Shown here: positions 16,316 to 24,877 of the stretch, piece by piece
How the letters are laid out: each line of letters opens with the position of its first letter
Numbering within the stretch: the stretch's first letter is position 1
Assembly: GCA_947382485.1 (NCBI GenBank)
Contig: CANCYS010000001.1
Coordinates: 1-64,000 of the forward strand
Source: an uncultured Clostridia bacterium
GTDB lineage: Bacteria; Bacillota; Clostridia; Christensenellales; UBA1242
Length of the DNA stretch: 64,000 nt
Reading direction: 5' to 3'
The notes under the pieces: model-generated
What the model saw: the letters and a program-made list of their open reading frames with translations, nothing else
What the model was told of the DNA's origin: nothing
Databases searched by the model: none
Translations under genes and position numbers: made by a program

Positions 16316-17326
16316 TTAATCTTTATTCTCTTTTATTATATTTTGAATTGATAAAAATCTTCTTTCAAAAGTTGGTTTTTTCTCGGTGCTATCAACTACA
16401 CTTGTGTGTGCAGGTCTTGTTCGAAACACTGGATTTCTTATATAGCCTGATTCAATAAGTTCAACTTTTGATTTTTTTTGTTCTTCTTTGAATTTGTTAA
16501 ACTCAACATTTGAGCCGTAAACTTTTACTTCTTCTTCTGGTTTTTCTGTCATGATTTCACTCATGATATCTTTGAGTGAAATGTTTGGATTGAGTGCTTC
16601 ATTGAAGTCAAAAATACTATCACTTGTTTGAGGTATGTCTGACGTAACACCTTTATTTTTCGGCGTTTCATAGAAAATTCCTTCCAATTTATGTTTAACT
16701 TTTTGATTTTCATCAACGCTTTTTTCAACTCGTTTTGTAAGCCCAATTGTTGAAACAATGCTCTGCTCACTCTTTTTTGGACGACCACGTCCACGAAGAA
16801 CGCTTCCACCAATTTTTTGTTCAAACTCTTGTTTTAATCTTTCAAATCTTGAATCTGCATCACTTAAATTTTCACTTGGTTTTTGTTCTGACTTTGAGAT
16901 TTTTGCATCTGAAATGAAATCTCTATCTTGTTTTGTTATTGTGGAATTTGCTTCAAGTTTATTGCACACTTCATACAAATCATTTTGAAATGCTGATAAA
17001 TCTTCATGGTATGAAAGCAAACTTTCACGAAGACTTGAATCTAAGATATTGTTACACTTTCCTTCATAATTATATTTTGTTTTATCAACTTTATTGCAGA
17101 TGTCTAATATGTCTTTTATTAAAGTTTCCTTTAAATATCTTACTTTTCTTTCATACAAAACTAAGGCACGAGCAGATGTTTTTTCTCTGTCTTTATAACC
17201 TTCAATTATCTTTTTGTTGCGTGCCAAATCTTTTTCGAGTTTGGCAATTTTATCAACATTCTCGATTGCTGAAAGTTCATTTTTTGTTATTTCTTCAATG
17301 CTTGTGACATTAGACTTTTTGTTCAT
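16316..17326 (-). CDS. Coiled-coil protein with an AT-hook-like motif
   Basis: 336 residues, unrecognised family. N-terminal third is coiled coil (residues about 20-75, ENVDKIAKLEKDLARNKKI), the middle is helical and the rest is low-complexity and charged. Residues 178-185 (RGRGRPKK) match the AT-hook minor-groove-binding motif. Residues about 219-232 are encoded by DNA closely resembling the dispersed intergenic palindromic repeat of this window (16631-16673). ATG 17326 has GAGG upstream and overlaps the lgt 3' end by 17 bp, so it is in the lgt operon. A nucleoid-binding role is only a suggestion from the AT-hook. Confidence 0.7.
   Translation of the reverse strand: MNKKSNVTSIEEITKNELSAIENVDKIAKLEKDLARNKKIIEGYKDREKTSARALVLYERKVRYLKETLIKDILDICNKVDKTKYNYEGKCNNILDSSLRESLLSYHEDLSAFQNDLYEVCNKLEANSTITKQDRDFISDAKISKSEQKPSENLSDADSRFERLKQEFEQKIGGSVLRGRGRPKKSEQSIVSTIGLTKRVEKSVDENQKVKHKLEGIFYETPKNKGVTSDIPQTSDSIFDFNEALNPNISLKDIMSEIMTEKPEEEVKVYGSNVEFNKFKEEQKKSKVELIESGYIRNPVFRTRPAHTSVVDSTEKKPTFERRFLSIQNIIKENKD
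16631..16673 (+). repeat. Repeat-like copy embedded in frame in a coding sequence
   Basis: The segment CGTAACACCTT then TATTTTTCGGCGTTTCATAG aligns with the intergenic CATAACACCTT plus ATTTTTTCAGCATTTATAAG. The left arm is degraded. The reading frame of the 16316-17326 gene passes through it without interruption (residues about 219-232). Confidence 0.5.
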
Positions 17327-18107
17327 TTGTTTTCCTCAACTTTACAGTTTTATTTATACAAAGTGACATTATCACTATGCCCATTATAATCATAAGCACA
17401 CTGCATATCAGTGATATTGGCATACCCCACAATTTTAATATGTAATCTGCTTGTCTTAATGGTTCAAGAATGGTTCTGACTGTTCCATAATAAATTAAAT
17501 ATGTTGCAGTGACATATCCTGACTGTTTAACCTTAAAAAATATTATTGAAAGAATTGCAAAGCCAATCAAATTCAAACAACATTCATAGAAAAACAATGC
17601 TTGATAATGAACGCCATTAATTTCTATTGCAAACGGAAATCTTGCAAATAATGAACCTTCTTCAATCACCTGTCCATAAACTTCGGTGTTGAAAAAATTT
17701 CCCCATCTTCCGATTGCCATTGCCAAAATTAAAACTACGCAAAGTACATCAAAATATCTGAGTGGATTTTTTTCTTTCTTTATTAATAGATAAACTAGAA
17801 GTGCAATGCCTCCACCAATGATTGCCCCAATGATGCTAAGTCCGCCTGTTCTGAAATTGAAATATTCTGTTATACTGAGCGATGAGTCAAACAACACTGC
17901 AAAAAGCCTTGCATTCATTATGCCAAAAGGTAAAATTACAAATGCAATGTTTATTGGCATATCTGAACCAAATTTTTTTAATTTACAATACAAGCATGCA
18001 ACGCCTATGGCTACTATTATTGCTGTGCACATGATTATGCCATACCAATAAACATCAAGACCAAACATTGTGAATGCTACACGATTTACACATAAAAATT
18101 CATTCAT
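17310..18107 (-). CDS. lgt: Phosphatidylglycerol--prolipoprotein diacylglyceryl transferase
   Basis: Integral membrane enzyme that attaches diacylglycerol to the lipobox cysteine of prolipoproteins. 265 residues, about seven membrane helices. Seen: FGLDVYWYGIIM at the start, the signature AIGRWGNFFNTEVYGQ (conserved Arg, Asn, Glu and Gly) near residue 133, and YGTVRTILEPLRQAD near residue 208. The position of the E. coli His103 motif reads GGLSIIGAIIGG, so that His is not conserved, as in some Gram-positive Lgt. There is no Shine-Dalgarno; a consensus promoter puts the transcription start at the ATG. The window's lipoprotein ABC-binding gene is a candidate substrate. Confidence 0.95.
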   Translation of the reverse strand: MNEFLCVNRVAFTMFGLDVYWYGIIMCTAIIVAIGVACLYCKLKKFGSDMPINIAFVILPFGIMNARLFAVLFDSSLSITEYFNFRTGGLSIIGAIIGGGIALLVYLLIKKEKNPLRYFDVLCVVLILAMAIGRWGNFFNTEVYGQVIEEGSLFARFPFAIEINGVHYQALFFYECCLNLIGFAILSIIFFKVKQSGYVTATYLIYYGTVRTILEPLRQADYILKLWGMPISLICSVLMIIMGIVIMSLCINKTVKLRKTNEQKV

Positions 18108-18113
18108 ACAATT

Positions 18114-18142
18114 ATTATATTAATATAAAAAAATATTGTCAA
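18114..18142 (-). promoter_or_regulatory. lgt promoter (leaderless)
   Basis: Minus strand: TTGACA (18137-18142), 17-bp spacer, TATAAT (18114-18119), both exact consensus. Only six bases separate the -10 from the lgt ATG, so the mRNA should start at or next to the start codon. Confidence 0.8.
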
Positions 18143-18205
18143 GAATTATGAAAACTAGCAAAGTTAAACAATGTTAAAAATTGCAGTATTTTAAAATTCA
18201 AACAA

Positions 18206-18235
18206 AAAATCCTATGAAATTAATCATAGGATTTT
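18206..18235 (-). terminator. Terminator of the giant coiled-coil gene
   Basis: AAAATCCTATGA (18206-18217) pairs with TCATAGGATTTT (18224-18235); read on the minus strand it is followed by TTTTTTG. Confidence 0.85.
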
Positions 18236-18261
18236 AAAATTTAAGAGAGTGTTTTTATTTT

Positions 18262-21200
18262 TTAATTATTGCCTGGTTGATATGTGTTGTCGCCAGATGA
18301 TGAATTTGAATTGCCGATTTGGTCTGGGTCAATACCAAGTTCTTTGCAAATAAGTTCAATCATTTCTTCTGGTGTAACATTATCTGGAAGTTCTGTGAAG
18401 CCACCATAGAATATTTCGTAAACTTCTCTGATTGTTGCATCTTGTTTTTCACTAAGATTTTTAACATCTGTGATTTCAGCAAGAAGTTTTTCAACCTCTG
18501 TTTTTAATGCGTCTCTTTCTGCTTCCATGTTAGCAAGTTGTTCTTCAAGTCCTGCAATTTGAGCTTTGAGTTCATTTTCAATTTCTGTAATTGATGCAGC
18601 AAGTTCTGCATTTTCTTTTTCAAGTGCAGCCTTTTCTGCTTCAAGTTTTGTAATTAAACCATCTGGATCTTTGAGTTCTTCAAGTCTTGCTTTAAGTTCA
18701 TCAATTGTTGCTTTATCTGCAACGCCTTGTGCTGTGAGATCTTCAACTGTTTGATTGAGATCTGCGATTTGATCTTCAAGAACATTGATTGTGTTTGTTA
18801 ATTCTTCAACTTGTGAAGTTAAATCATCTTTCTCACCTTGAAGACCTGTGATTGTTTCAAGTGCGTCATCTAACTCTTTTGTGAGTCTGTCAATTTCTGC
18901 CTTGTCAGCTTCACCGCTTGCTTCAAGACTTGCAATTCTATCTTCAAGATCTTTAATTTGTTGTAAATATCCTGAGATATCTCCATTTTCTAAATTTTTG
19001 ATATCTTCTTTGAGTTTTTCAATTTCAGCACTTAAACCTTGAACAGTTAAGTTGTTGTTTGCAAACTCTTTAATTATTTCTGCTATTGATTTAACGATTC
19101 CAGTGTAATCTTCACCTTGTGATTGTGCATCTTCTAACTTTGTTTTTACATCAGCAATTTTTGCTTTTAAATCTTCTGGTGTTGATTCACTGTCAATCAA
19201 TTCATCCATTTCAGCAATAAGTTGTTCAACAGTTAAATCATTGCCCTTACCATCTGTGATTTTATTCAAAAGTCCATTGATGCTTTGAAGTTGTGCTTCA
19301 AGTTTTTCTTTGTCACCTTTGAGTTCTGAATTGTTTTTATTAACTGTTTTTAATGCTTCGTTGTAAACATTTAAAAGTTTATCACGAATTGCTTGAACAT
19401 CAGATTGAGATACAGATGATGAATCAAGACCTGCAAGTTCTGCTTTAATTTTATTTAATTCTTCTTGTTGTTCTGGTGTAAGTTCTGAAATATGGTCATT
19501 TAAGAATTTTATCATGCTAGCAATTTCAGTTGAGGCATTATATTCTATATTTGTGTTTGAACCACCTGGAACTTCAACTTTTTTGGCAAGAGTTTTACCA
19601 ATTCCGAAAGCAATTGCAACTGCAACCAAAGCAGCAATAAAACCAGCTGCAGCTTTTCTACGTGTTTTTGTTTTATGATATACACCAATTTGACGTGATG
19701 TGACTTTGTCTTGATTTATTGCAATATTTGCAATTTCTTCTTGTTTAACTGATTTTGCTTTGAATTCTGCAATATTATTTCTAACTGCAACTTTAACACC
19801 ATGTAAAAGAACTCTTTCACTTGCGTATTTTGAATTTGTTTCAAAGTCTTTTTCGTTCATAACTTTTAACAAATTTCTATATTCACCTATTGTTTTTGCA
19901 TCTGATCTTGAACTTTTTGTGAATGGCAAAATCATTCTCCATTCAGCATTTCCATGCTTATTTTCAAGCAATATATAATTTCCGTTTTCGTCTAATTTAC
20001 CTTCATGTTTTCCAGCAAGTTCGATGATTCTATTTCTGATGTAACTTTTTACCATCATTTCTTCAATAATGCTTGTCATTGCTGTTGATTGACTATCAAG
20101 TTGTCCTTGAAGGTTTGGAATTGTTGCATTGGCAATTCTGAGATTTTCTTCAAGATCTGAAACACGATCTTCCATTTTAGACATATCTTTTACATCAATT
20201 ACATGTTGCATTTGTGTTAAAATGTTATCAACACTGGCACTGAAAAAGTTTTGTCTTGTGATACCACCGACAGCGAGATATGGGCTGTTCATCTTTCCAG
20301 ATTTTTGAACCAAACCACTGCTGAGTTCTGGGTCATTATTAAGAACTAATGTTGCATTGTTGAATCCGCTTTCAATTTTAGCAGAAACTTTTTTACGTTC
20401 GTCTTTTGCAGCATTTTCGTCATCTTTATTTTTTGATCTCTTTGCACTTGCAAGTTTCTTTTCTACTTCACCAAGTGAATTAATTAACTCAGTTGTAACT
20501 CCACCTGCTTCACAAGCCTTAACATATCTGCCAAGTCTGTCTGCCAATGAAACTGACTTTTTGTATTCTTCTTCAACATTGATACCTTTTGATGCAGCTT
20601 CTGTTTTTAATTTTTCAAAGCCTTCTAAGAATCTCTTTGCTTCTACATATAATGTTGAATATCTTTCAATTTCTTGACTTTTATATGCATAATTTGGATT
20701 TGTGATTTTATCTATTTCTTGACTGAATGCTTCATCAGCTTCACATCTCTTGTATAAAAGAGTGTTAATTTTATTGATTTCTTCTTCTGAGAAATCTTTA
20801 TTATTATTAACAACAACATCATAAACAATCTTTTTAAGATCGTCATTTTCAATTTCTTCTTCTTTGTTTTGTTTAATTAAACTCTTTACCCTAGGGATTA
20901 ATTCAACAATTATTTCTTCTTCATCAGCAACTACCATTTCACTCAAAGCCAATCTTGCTTCATAGGCATCATTTATAATTAAAATTTCATCAGTATCAAA
21001 ACTGTCAATATCTTTGCCATCTTCCATGATTGCTTTTAAGTCTTCATCAGAAATGTCAGAAGCCTTTTCATTTTTAATTAAATTTCTTACTCTATTTACT
21101 AATTCTGATGTTTCAGTATTTTCTTCTTCGAAATCTTCTTTTGCTTCAAACATTTCAAGCAATGATTCAAAAGATTCAATTTCATCATTTGAAAAAGAAT

Positions 21201-21333
21201 CCCACAATTCTTCGTTATTTAAAATTTCTTCCAAATCAGAAACATCATCAGGTGTGAGTTCCCTAACAATATCTTCCATTACTTTGTCTTTATCTGCAAT
21301 CAATGCCTTTAATTCTTCAACACTCTTTTTCAT
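18262..21333 (-). CDS. Giant membrane-anchored coiled-coil protein
   Basis: 1023 residues from ATG 21333 (GGGAG upstream; an ATG three codons earlier is less well placed). Not recognised. Layout: three diverged tandem repeats of about 60 acidic helical residues (about 1-67, 77-133 and 143-205, each with VxxLI-K and SDEDL/SEEEI-like blocks), a mixed helical domain to about 555, a basic stretch (KTKTRRK), one membrane helix at 561-581 (FIAALVAVAIAFGIG), then about 415 residues of nearly continuous heptad coiled coil, ending in a Ser/Asn-rich tail (GNSNSSSGDNTYQPGNN). With the positive-inside rule the N-terminal part is cytosolic and the coiled coil outside. A structural or adhesin-like role is inference only. 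Confidence 0.85.
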   Translation of the reverse strand: MKKSVEELKALIADKDKVMEDIVRELTPDDVSDLEEILNNEELWDSFSNDEIESFESLLEMFEAKEDFEEENTETSELVNRVRNLIKNEKASDISDEDLKAIMEDGKDIDSFDTDEILIINDAYEARLALSEMVVADEEEIIVELIPRVKSLIKQNKEEEIENDDLKKIVYDVVVNNNKDFSEEEINKINTLLYKRCEADEAFSQEIDKITNPNYAYKSQEIERYSTLYVEAKRFLEGFEKLKTEAASKGINVEEEYKKSVSLADRLGRYVKACEAGGVTTELINSLGEVEKKLASAKRSKNKDDENAAKDERKKVSAKIESGFNNATLVLNNDPELSSGLVQKSGKMNSPYLAVGGITRQNFFSASVDNILTQMQHVIDVKDMSKMEDRVSDLEENLRIANATIPNLQGQLDSQSTAMTSIIEEMMVKSYIRNRIIELAGKHEGKLDENGNYILLENKHGNAEWRMILPFTKSSRSDAKTIGEYRNLLKVMNEKDFETNSKYASERVLLHGVKVAVRNNIAEFKAKSVKQEEIANIAINQDKVTSRQIGVYHKTKTRRKAAAGFIAALVAVAIAFGIGKTLAKKVEVPGGSNTNIEYNASTEIASMIKFLNDHISELTPEQQEELNKIKAELAGLDSSSVSQSDVQAIRDKLLNVYNEALKTVNKNNSELKGDKEKLEAQLQSINGLLNKITDGKGNDLTVEQLIAEMDELIDSESTPEDLKAKIADVKTKLEDAQSQGEDYTGIVKSIAEIIKEFANNNLTVQGLSAEIEKLKEDIKNLENGDISGYLQQIKDLEDRIASLEASGEADKAEIDRLTKELDDALETITGLQGEKDDLTSQVEELTNTINVLEDQIADLNQTVEDLTAQGVADKATIDELKARLEELKDPDGLITKLEAEKAALEKENAELAASITEIENELKAQIAGLEEQLANMEAERDALKTEVEKLLAEITDVKNLSEKQDATIREVYEIFYGGFTELPDNVTPEEMIELICKELGIDPDQIGNSNSSSGDNTYQPGNN

Positions 21334-21606
21334 AAATATCACTCCCTTAAATCTAATATCTAAGTTGTCATGTTGATTTTAGCACTTAGACATGCAAAAA
21401 TCAATACCCATTTGAAAAATTTTCAAGCGAATTTACTTCAACCTGAAACTTTCAACACATACTTATCGAAACAGTATATGCTTTAACCATTTTTAATGGT
21501 TATCAGTATGATAGCATAAATATGCCAAAAAGTCAATACCAAACTTAAAAATTTATTATAAATTAATAACCTTTTTTATCGATTAATCCTTGATTTTATC
21601 GGAAAA
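21334..21606 (-). promoter_or_regulatory. Promoter and ~165-base structured leader of the coiled-coil gene
   Basis: Minus strand: -35 TTGACT (21531-21536), 17-bp spacer, -10 TATCAT (21508-21513), start near 21501. The leader begins with a perfect hairpin AACCATTAAAAATGGTT (21484-21500) and later has TTGATTTT / AAAATCAA arms (about 21370-21400). No known riboswitch consensus was recognised and no terminator U-run is seen. Confidence 0.5.
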
Positions 21607-22227
21607 TCAATCTTCATCATATGATGTTATATCTTTTGTCGCACTTTTGATTAAATCAAAGCCAAAACCTTTTCTTGCAAGTGAAACAAATAACTTTTGT
21701 TTGCCTTCTTTTGAAATTACATCATGACTTTTTGCATATTTTTCTGCCAACTTTTTACAAATTTCGTACTCATTTCCGTCATCAAACTCGGAAAATACTG
21801 CGTTTATGATGGAATTTGAGATACCTTTTGTTTTTAATTTATTTTCTATCATAAGTTTTGAATATCTTTTATTTTGCTCAATAAATTGTTTAGCAAAAAG
21901 TTCATCATCAATGTATTTATATTCTCTTAATTTTTCCACTGCCTTTTGACACACATCTTTCTCAAAGCTTTTTTTTAATAATTTATCTGAAATTTCCTTT
22001 GAAGAATACATTCTTGAAGAAAGATAGTCCATTGATTTTTCAAAGGCTCTTTTTACTTCGCTTTCAAATACAGCCTTATTTAAGGTTTCTGGTTCAACAG
22101 TTTTCCCTACTTTAAGTGCAAATATTACTGCTGTTTCCTTCAAAAGCCCACAAAAAAAAGCATCATCAACAAAAATATTGACACGCTTTTTATTCTTCTG
22201 TTCTTCAATTTTAGTGATTGTAGCCAC
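21607..22227 (-). CDS. recX: Regulatory protein RecX
   Basis: Modulator of RecA filament activity. 206 residues. Seen: N-terminal RVNIFVDDAFFCGLL typical of Gram-positive RecX, then three-helix repeats: SMDYLSSRMYSSKEISDKLLKK, KYIDDELFAKQFIEQNKR and the LARKGFGFDLIKSA C-terminal block. GTG start at 22227 with CGGAG upstream, two bases after the stop of the YigZ-like gene, so the two are coupled. recA is not in the window. Confidence 0.9.
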   Translation of the reverse strand: MATITKIEEQKNKKRVNIFVDDAFFCGLLKETAVIFALKVGKTVEPETLNKAVFESEVKRAFEKSMDYLSSRMYSSKEISDKLLKKSFEKDVCQKAVEKLREYKYIDDELFAKQFIEQNKRYSKLMIENKLKTKGISNSIINAVFSEFDDGNEYEICKKLAEKYAKSHDVISKEGKQKLFVSLARKGFGFDLIKSATKDITSYDED

Positions 22228-22229
22228 TA

Positions 22230-22940
22230 TTACTCCGTTACACTTGTTTTATACTCAAATTTGTAAAAACCAGTTCCATATTTACTTACAACGCCTGCAC
22301 CACGAGTTCTTGCTCTTATGCTATCTACTAATCTTTCAGAGGAATTTACTGGAACTGCAATTTTGATTACAGGCATAGATTCATCGTTCTTTTGTTCAAT
22401 TATATGCACATTATCGTCTGAAAATAACTTGTTTACTGCACCATAGTTTTGATATGAAACTTTGATTTCAACTTCGTTGCAATATACCATTTTATATTTC
22501 TTTGCTTCATTGAGTGCACCAATGGCAACTGCATTATATACACGAGTGAGTCTGCTTTTTCCAAGTTCAATTCCGCCAAAATATCTGACTACTGCAACAA
22601 GTGTGTTTGTGAGATTTGATTTTTTGATTGCTTCAAAAATTGGTGCTCCTGCACTGCCCGCTGGTTCGCCATCATCATTATTTTTCGCAACATCTGATGT
22701 TTCACCCAAAATGTAGGCATATGCAACATGCTTTGCATTTTTGTTGCTCTTTTTTAAATTTCCTATGATTTGATGAACATCGTCATCTGATTCAACATGA
22801 AAAGCCATGCCAATGAATCTTGACTTTTTTACATCAATTTCAACTATGGCAGTTTCTTCAACAGAAATGTAGTCATTCTTTACTTCCTGTTTTTCCTGAC
22901 CTTCTTCATCATAAATTTCGTCTACACTTACATAACCCAT
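22230..22940 (-). CDS. YigZ/IMPACT (UPF0029) family protein
   Basis: Conserved protein family with an RNase PH-like fold, linked in eukaryotes to translation control (IMPACT). 236 residues. Seen: KKSRFIGMAFHVESDDD, AYILGE, signature DDGEPAGSAGAPIFEAI, VAVVRYFGGIELGKSRLTRVY, and a C-terminal DUF1949-like domain (ISVSYQNYG-type, about residues 155-230). Compared with typical YigZ (about 205 residues) it has an approximately 25-residue acidic N-terminal extension. ATG with GGAG upstream. Co-transcribed with recX. Confidence 0.92.
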   Translation of the reverse strand: MGYVSVDEIYDEEGQEKQEVKNDYISVEETAIVEIDVKKSRFIGMAFHVESDDDVHQIIGNLKKSNKNAKHVAYAYILGETSDVAKNNDDGEPAGSAGAPIFEAIKKSNLTNTLVAVVRYFGGIELGKSRLTRVYNAVAIGALNEAKKYKMVYCNEVEIKVSYQNYGAVNKLFSDDNVHIIEQKNDESMPVIKIAVPVNSSERLVDSIRARTRGAGVVSKYGTGFYKFEYKTSVTE

Positions 22941-23035
22941 AATTTACTCCAAACTAGGTTAATATCTTATATTAAGCCCATTAATCTAATTTTAGTTTAT
23001 CATAAAATTTGATTTTTACAAAATATTCTTGGCAT

Positions 23036-23836
23036 TTATATTATATTTATTAAAAGCATTACGAAAATTGTGGCAATTACGACAACATACATTGTAATGA
23101 TTCCACGAATTATCCATAAAAATCTTAATGTTTCTTTTTCTGACCTGAAAAGATATCCTAAACTTGCCCATCTTTCAAAAACTGACATGTTAAGTTTTAA
23201 AATTGGAATGTAATGAGGAAAGAAACAATATCCTAATTCTGTTAGATATTTACACATGAAAAGTTTACAAGACAAACATTTGACTGGACATTTTCCTTGC
23301 CCTGCAAACTTGCAAGTTGATATACAACAACCAGTGTTTTTATCTATATTTTTTTCACGATGCTTAATGCACTTGTTGTCTTTGAAATCACACATGTTAT
23401 TGATTTTATTTTCAAGGTCAATGTAGTCACATGCTTTTAGTATTGCATATTTCATTTTTTTGAAAGGCTTTACATTGAATTTTATTTCAAGCATAGCACA
23501 AAGCATGAAATCGTTATTATTTTTCTTATTTAATAAATTTTCGGTAAATAATATGCCATTGAAATTTTTATTATATTTTTTAATGATTTTTATAGATTTA
23601 ACAACTCTCTTATAAACATTTATTATTTGTTTACAATTTTCTTTTTGAACTTGCTTGGTTTCTTGTTTATTTGAACCATATAGTTTTGTTTGTAAGTTTA
23701 ACATTTCACTACTAATTAGTAATGAAACATTTGAATTTTCTTTTAATTTTGATTTTAAATCTTTAAAATTATTCTTTTTAAAATTTATTTTAAAACATTC
23801 TACTTTTTCATCTAACTCTTTTATTTCAAACTTCAT
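23036..23836 (-). CDS. Cysteine-rich membrane-anchored hypothetical protein
   Basis: 266 residues, unrecognised. Residues 1-140 are Lys/Asn-rich and helical. A compact cysteine cluster follows: C149, C156, CC at 170-171, C175, C183, C187, C190, C195 and C204, with His159 (pattern includes TGCCISTCKFAGQGKCP and CLSCKLFMC), suggesting a metal or iron-sulfur site. A membrane helix lies at about 240-263 (ITMYVVVIATIFVMLLINI). It starts 15 bp after the Rsm22-like gene. The cluster is not the standard YkgJ zinc/iron chelating motif as far as can be judged. Confidence 0.7.
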   Translation of the reverse strand: MKFEIKELDEKVECFKINFKKNNFKDLKSKLKENSNVSLLISSEMLNLQTKLYGSNKQETKQVQKENCKQIINVYKRVVKSIKIIKKYNKNFNGILFTENLLNKKNNNDFMLCAMLEIKFNVKPFKKMKYAILKACDYIDLENKINNMCDFKDNKCIKHREKNIDKNTGCCISTCKFAGQGKCPVKCLSCKLFMCKYLTELGYCFFPHYIPILKLNMSVFERWASLGYLFRSEKETLRFLWIIRGIITMYVVVIATIFVMLLINII

Positions 23837-23851
23837 TTGTGTACCTTCAAA

Positions 23852-24787
23852 CTAAAACAATTCGTTTATTTTTGCTTTTCTTGCACGTTTAAAATTTTCT
23901 TTATCTTTCTTTGTAAACAACGTTTCTTCAACGCCATCATTTGTGCAAAACTTTAATTTTATTTCATTTGAATTTATGATGGGTCTTCTGATTACTCTTT
24001 TACCACTATTTTGAGTATTTGATTTTGCAAAAAGCAAATAAAAATATTTTTCATCTTCATATGAAAGTTTTCCACCTTTCGCAAGTTTATGCAAAGCTGA
24101 ACGCTCTACCCTTGCATAAAACTGACAATAGTCATTTTTAAGCAAACACTTTTCACCAGCACACGGTGCAATGACTTTGTAGCCTTGTTCGTATGCAACA
24201 GATTTTAACTTCATCATTTGCTCATAGGTTTTTGGTGTGCCTGTGTCAATTAATAACAAATACTTTTTTGTTTCATTCAAAAGTTTTTTAAATGTTTTTA
24301 TTCTATCTTCTTCTGTCATTTCACTTAAAACAAAACTGGACATAATTAAATCTGAATTAAAACTTAATTTATCTTTTATTAAATCAAGTTTATCAACTGA
24401 CACATTTTCATTTGCAAGTTTTAAAAAAGTTTCAATCATGAATTTGTCTTTTTCAACAAGTTTTATATCAAGTGTTTCATCAATTTCTTTTAAGGCAAAA
24501 TAGCCTGCACCTGTTCCTGAACCAACATCAGTAACAGACCTGACATTTTGCAAAGCGCCTTGTTTTATTAAATCTGAAACAAGTGTGAAAATCACTGCAT
24601 AGGTTGCTGGCATTCTTGAAATTGCATATAAAATGCTATCTTGTTTTGAACCTATAAGCGACTTGCTTTGACCAGAACTAGTTTTATATTTACTTGTTAA
24701 ATTTTGTTGCGTAGTAACTAAATCTTTCTTATTAAGTGAAAGATATAGTTCGTTTATTTTTATTTGTAAATTTGCAGGAAGTTGCAT
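23852..24787 (-). CDS. Rsm22-like ribosomal SAM-dependent methyltransferase
   Basis: 311 residues; resembles bacterial members of the mitochondrial Rsm22 (METTL17) family. Seen: SRMPATYAVIF, SAM motif I TDVGSGTGAGYFAL near residue 87, SFVLSEM, IDTGTPKTYEQM, then the family cysteine region APCAGEKCLLKNDYCQFYAR and RSALHKLAKGG...LSYEDEKYFYLLF, with a closing RRPI. In mitochondria the four cysteines hold an iron-sulfur cluster; here the spacing is altered and partly reduced. Probably acts on the small ribosomal subunit. ATG with GGAGG upstream. Confidence 0.82.
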   Translation of the reverse strand: MQLPANLQIKINELYLSLNKKDLVTTQQNLTSKYKTSSGQSKSLIGSKQDSILYAISRMPATYAVIFTLVSDLIKQGALQNVRSVTDVGSGTGAGYFALKEIDETLDIKLVEKDKFMIETFLKLANENVSVDKLDLIKDKLSFNSDLIMSSFVLSEMTEEDRIKTFKKLLNETKKYLLLIDTGTPKTYEQMMKLKSVAYEQGYKVIAPCAGEKCLLKNDYCQFYARVERSALHKLAKGGKLSYEDEKYFYLLFAKSNTQNSGKRVIRRPIINSNEIKLKFCTNDGVEETLFTKKDKENFKRARKAKINELF

Positions 24788-24796
24788 ATATCCTCC

Positions 24797-24838
24797 AAGT
24801 TATGTTACACATAATACCTTAATTTTTCAGCATTTACA
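24797..24838 (+). repeat. Dispersed palindromic repeat, copy 5
   Basis: Degenerate left arm AAGTTATG, loop TTACA, right arm CATAATACCTT (one mismatch) and tail AATTTTTCAGCATTTACACG. It lies between the rluA-type gene and the Rsm22-like gene and reads against both. Confidence 0.75.
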
Positions 24839-24851
24839 CGCATTTAAAATA

Positions 24852-24873
24852 TGAGGCAAAATTATTTGCCTCA
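24852..24873 (-). terminator. Terminator after the RluA-type gene
   Basis: TGAGGCAAA (24852-24860) pairs with TTTGCCTCA (24865-24873), loop ATTA; moderately T-rich after it on the minus strand. Confidence 0.6.
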
Positions 24874-24877
24874 CTTT

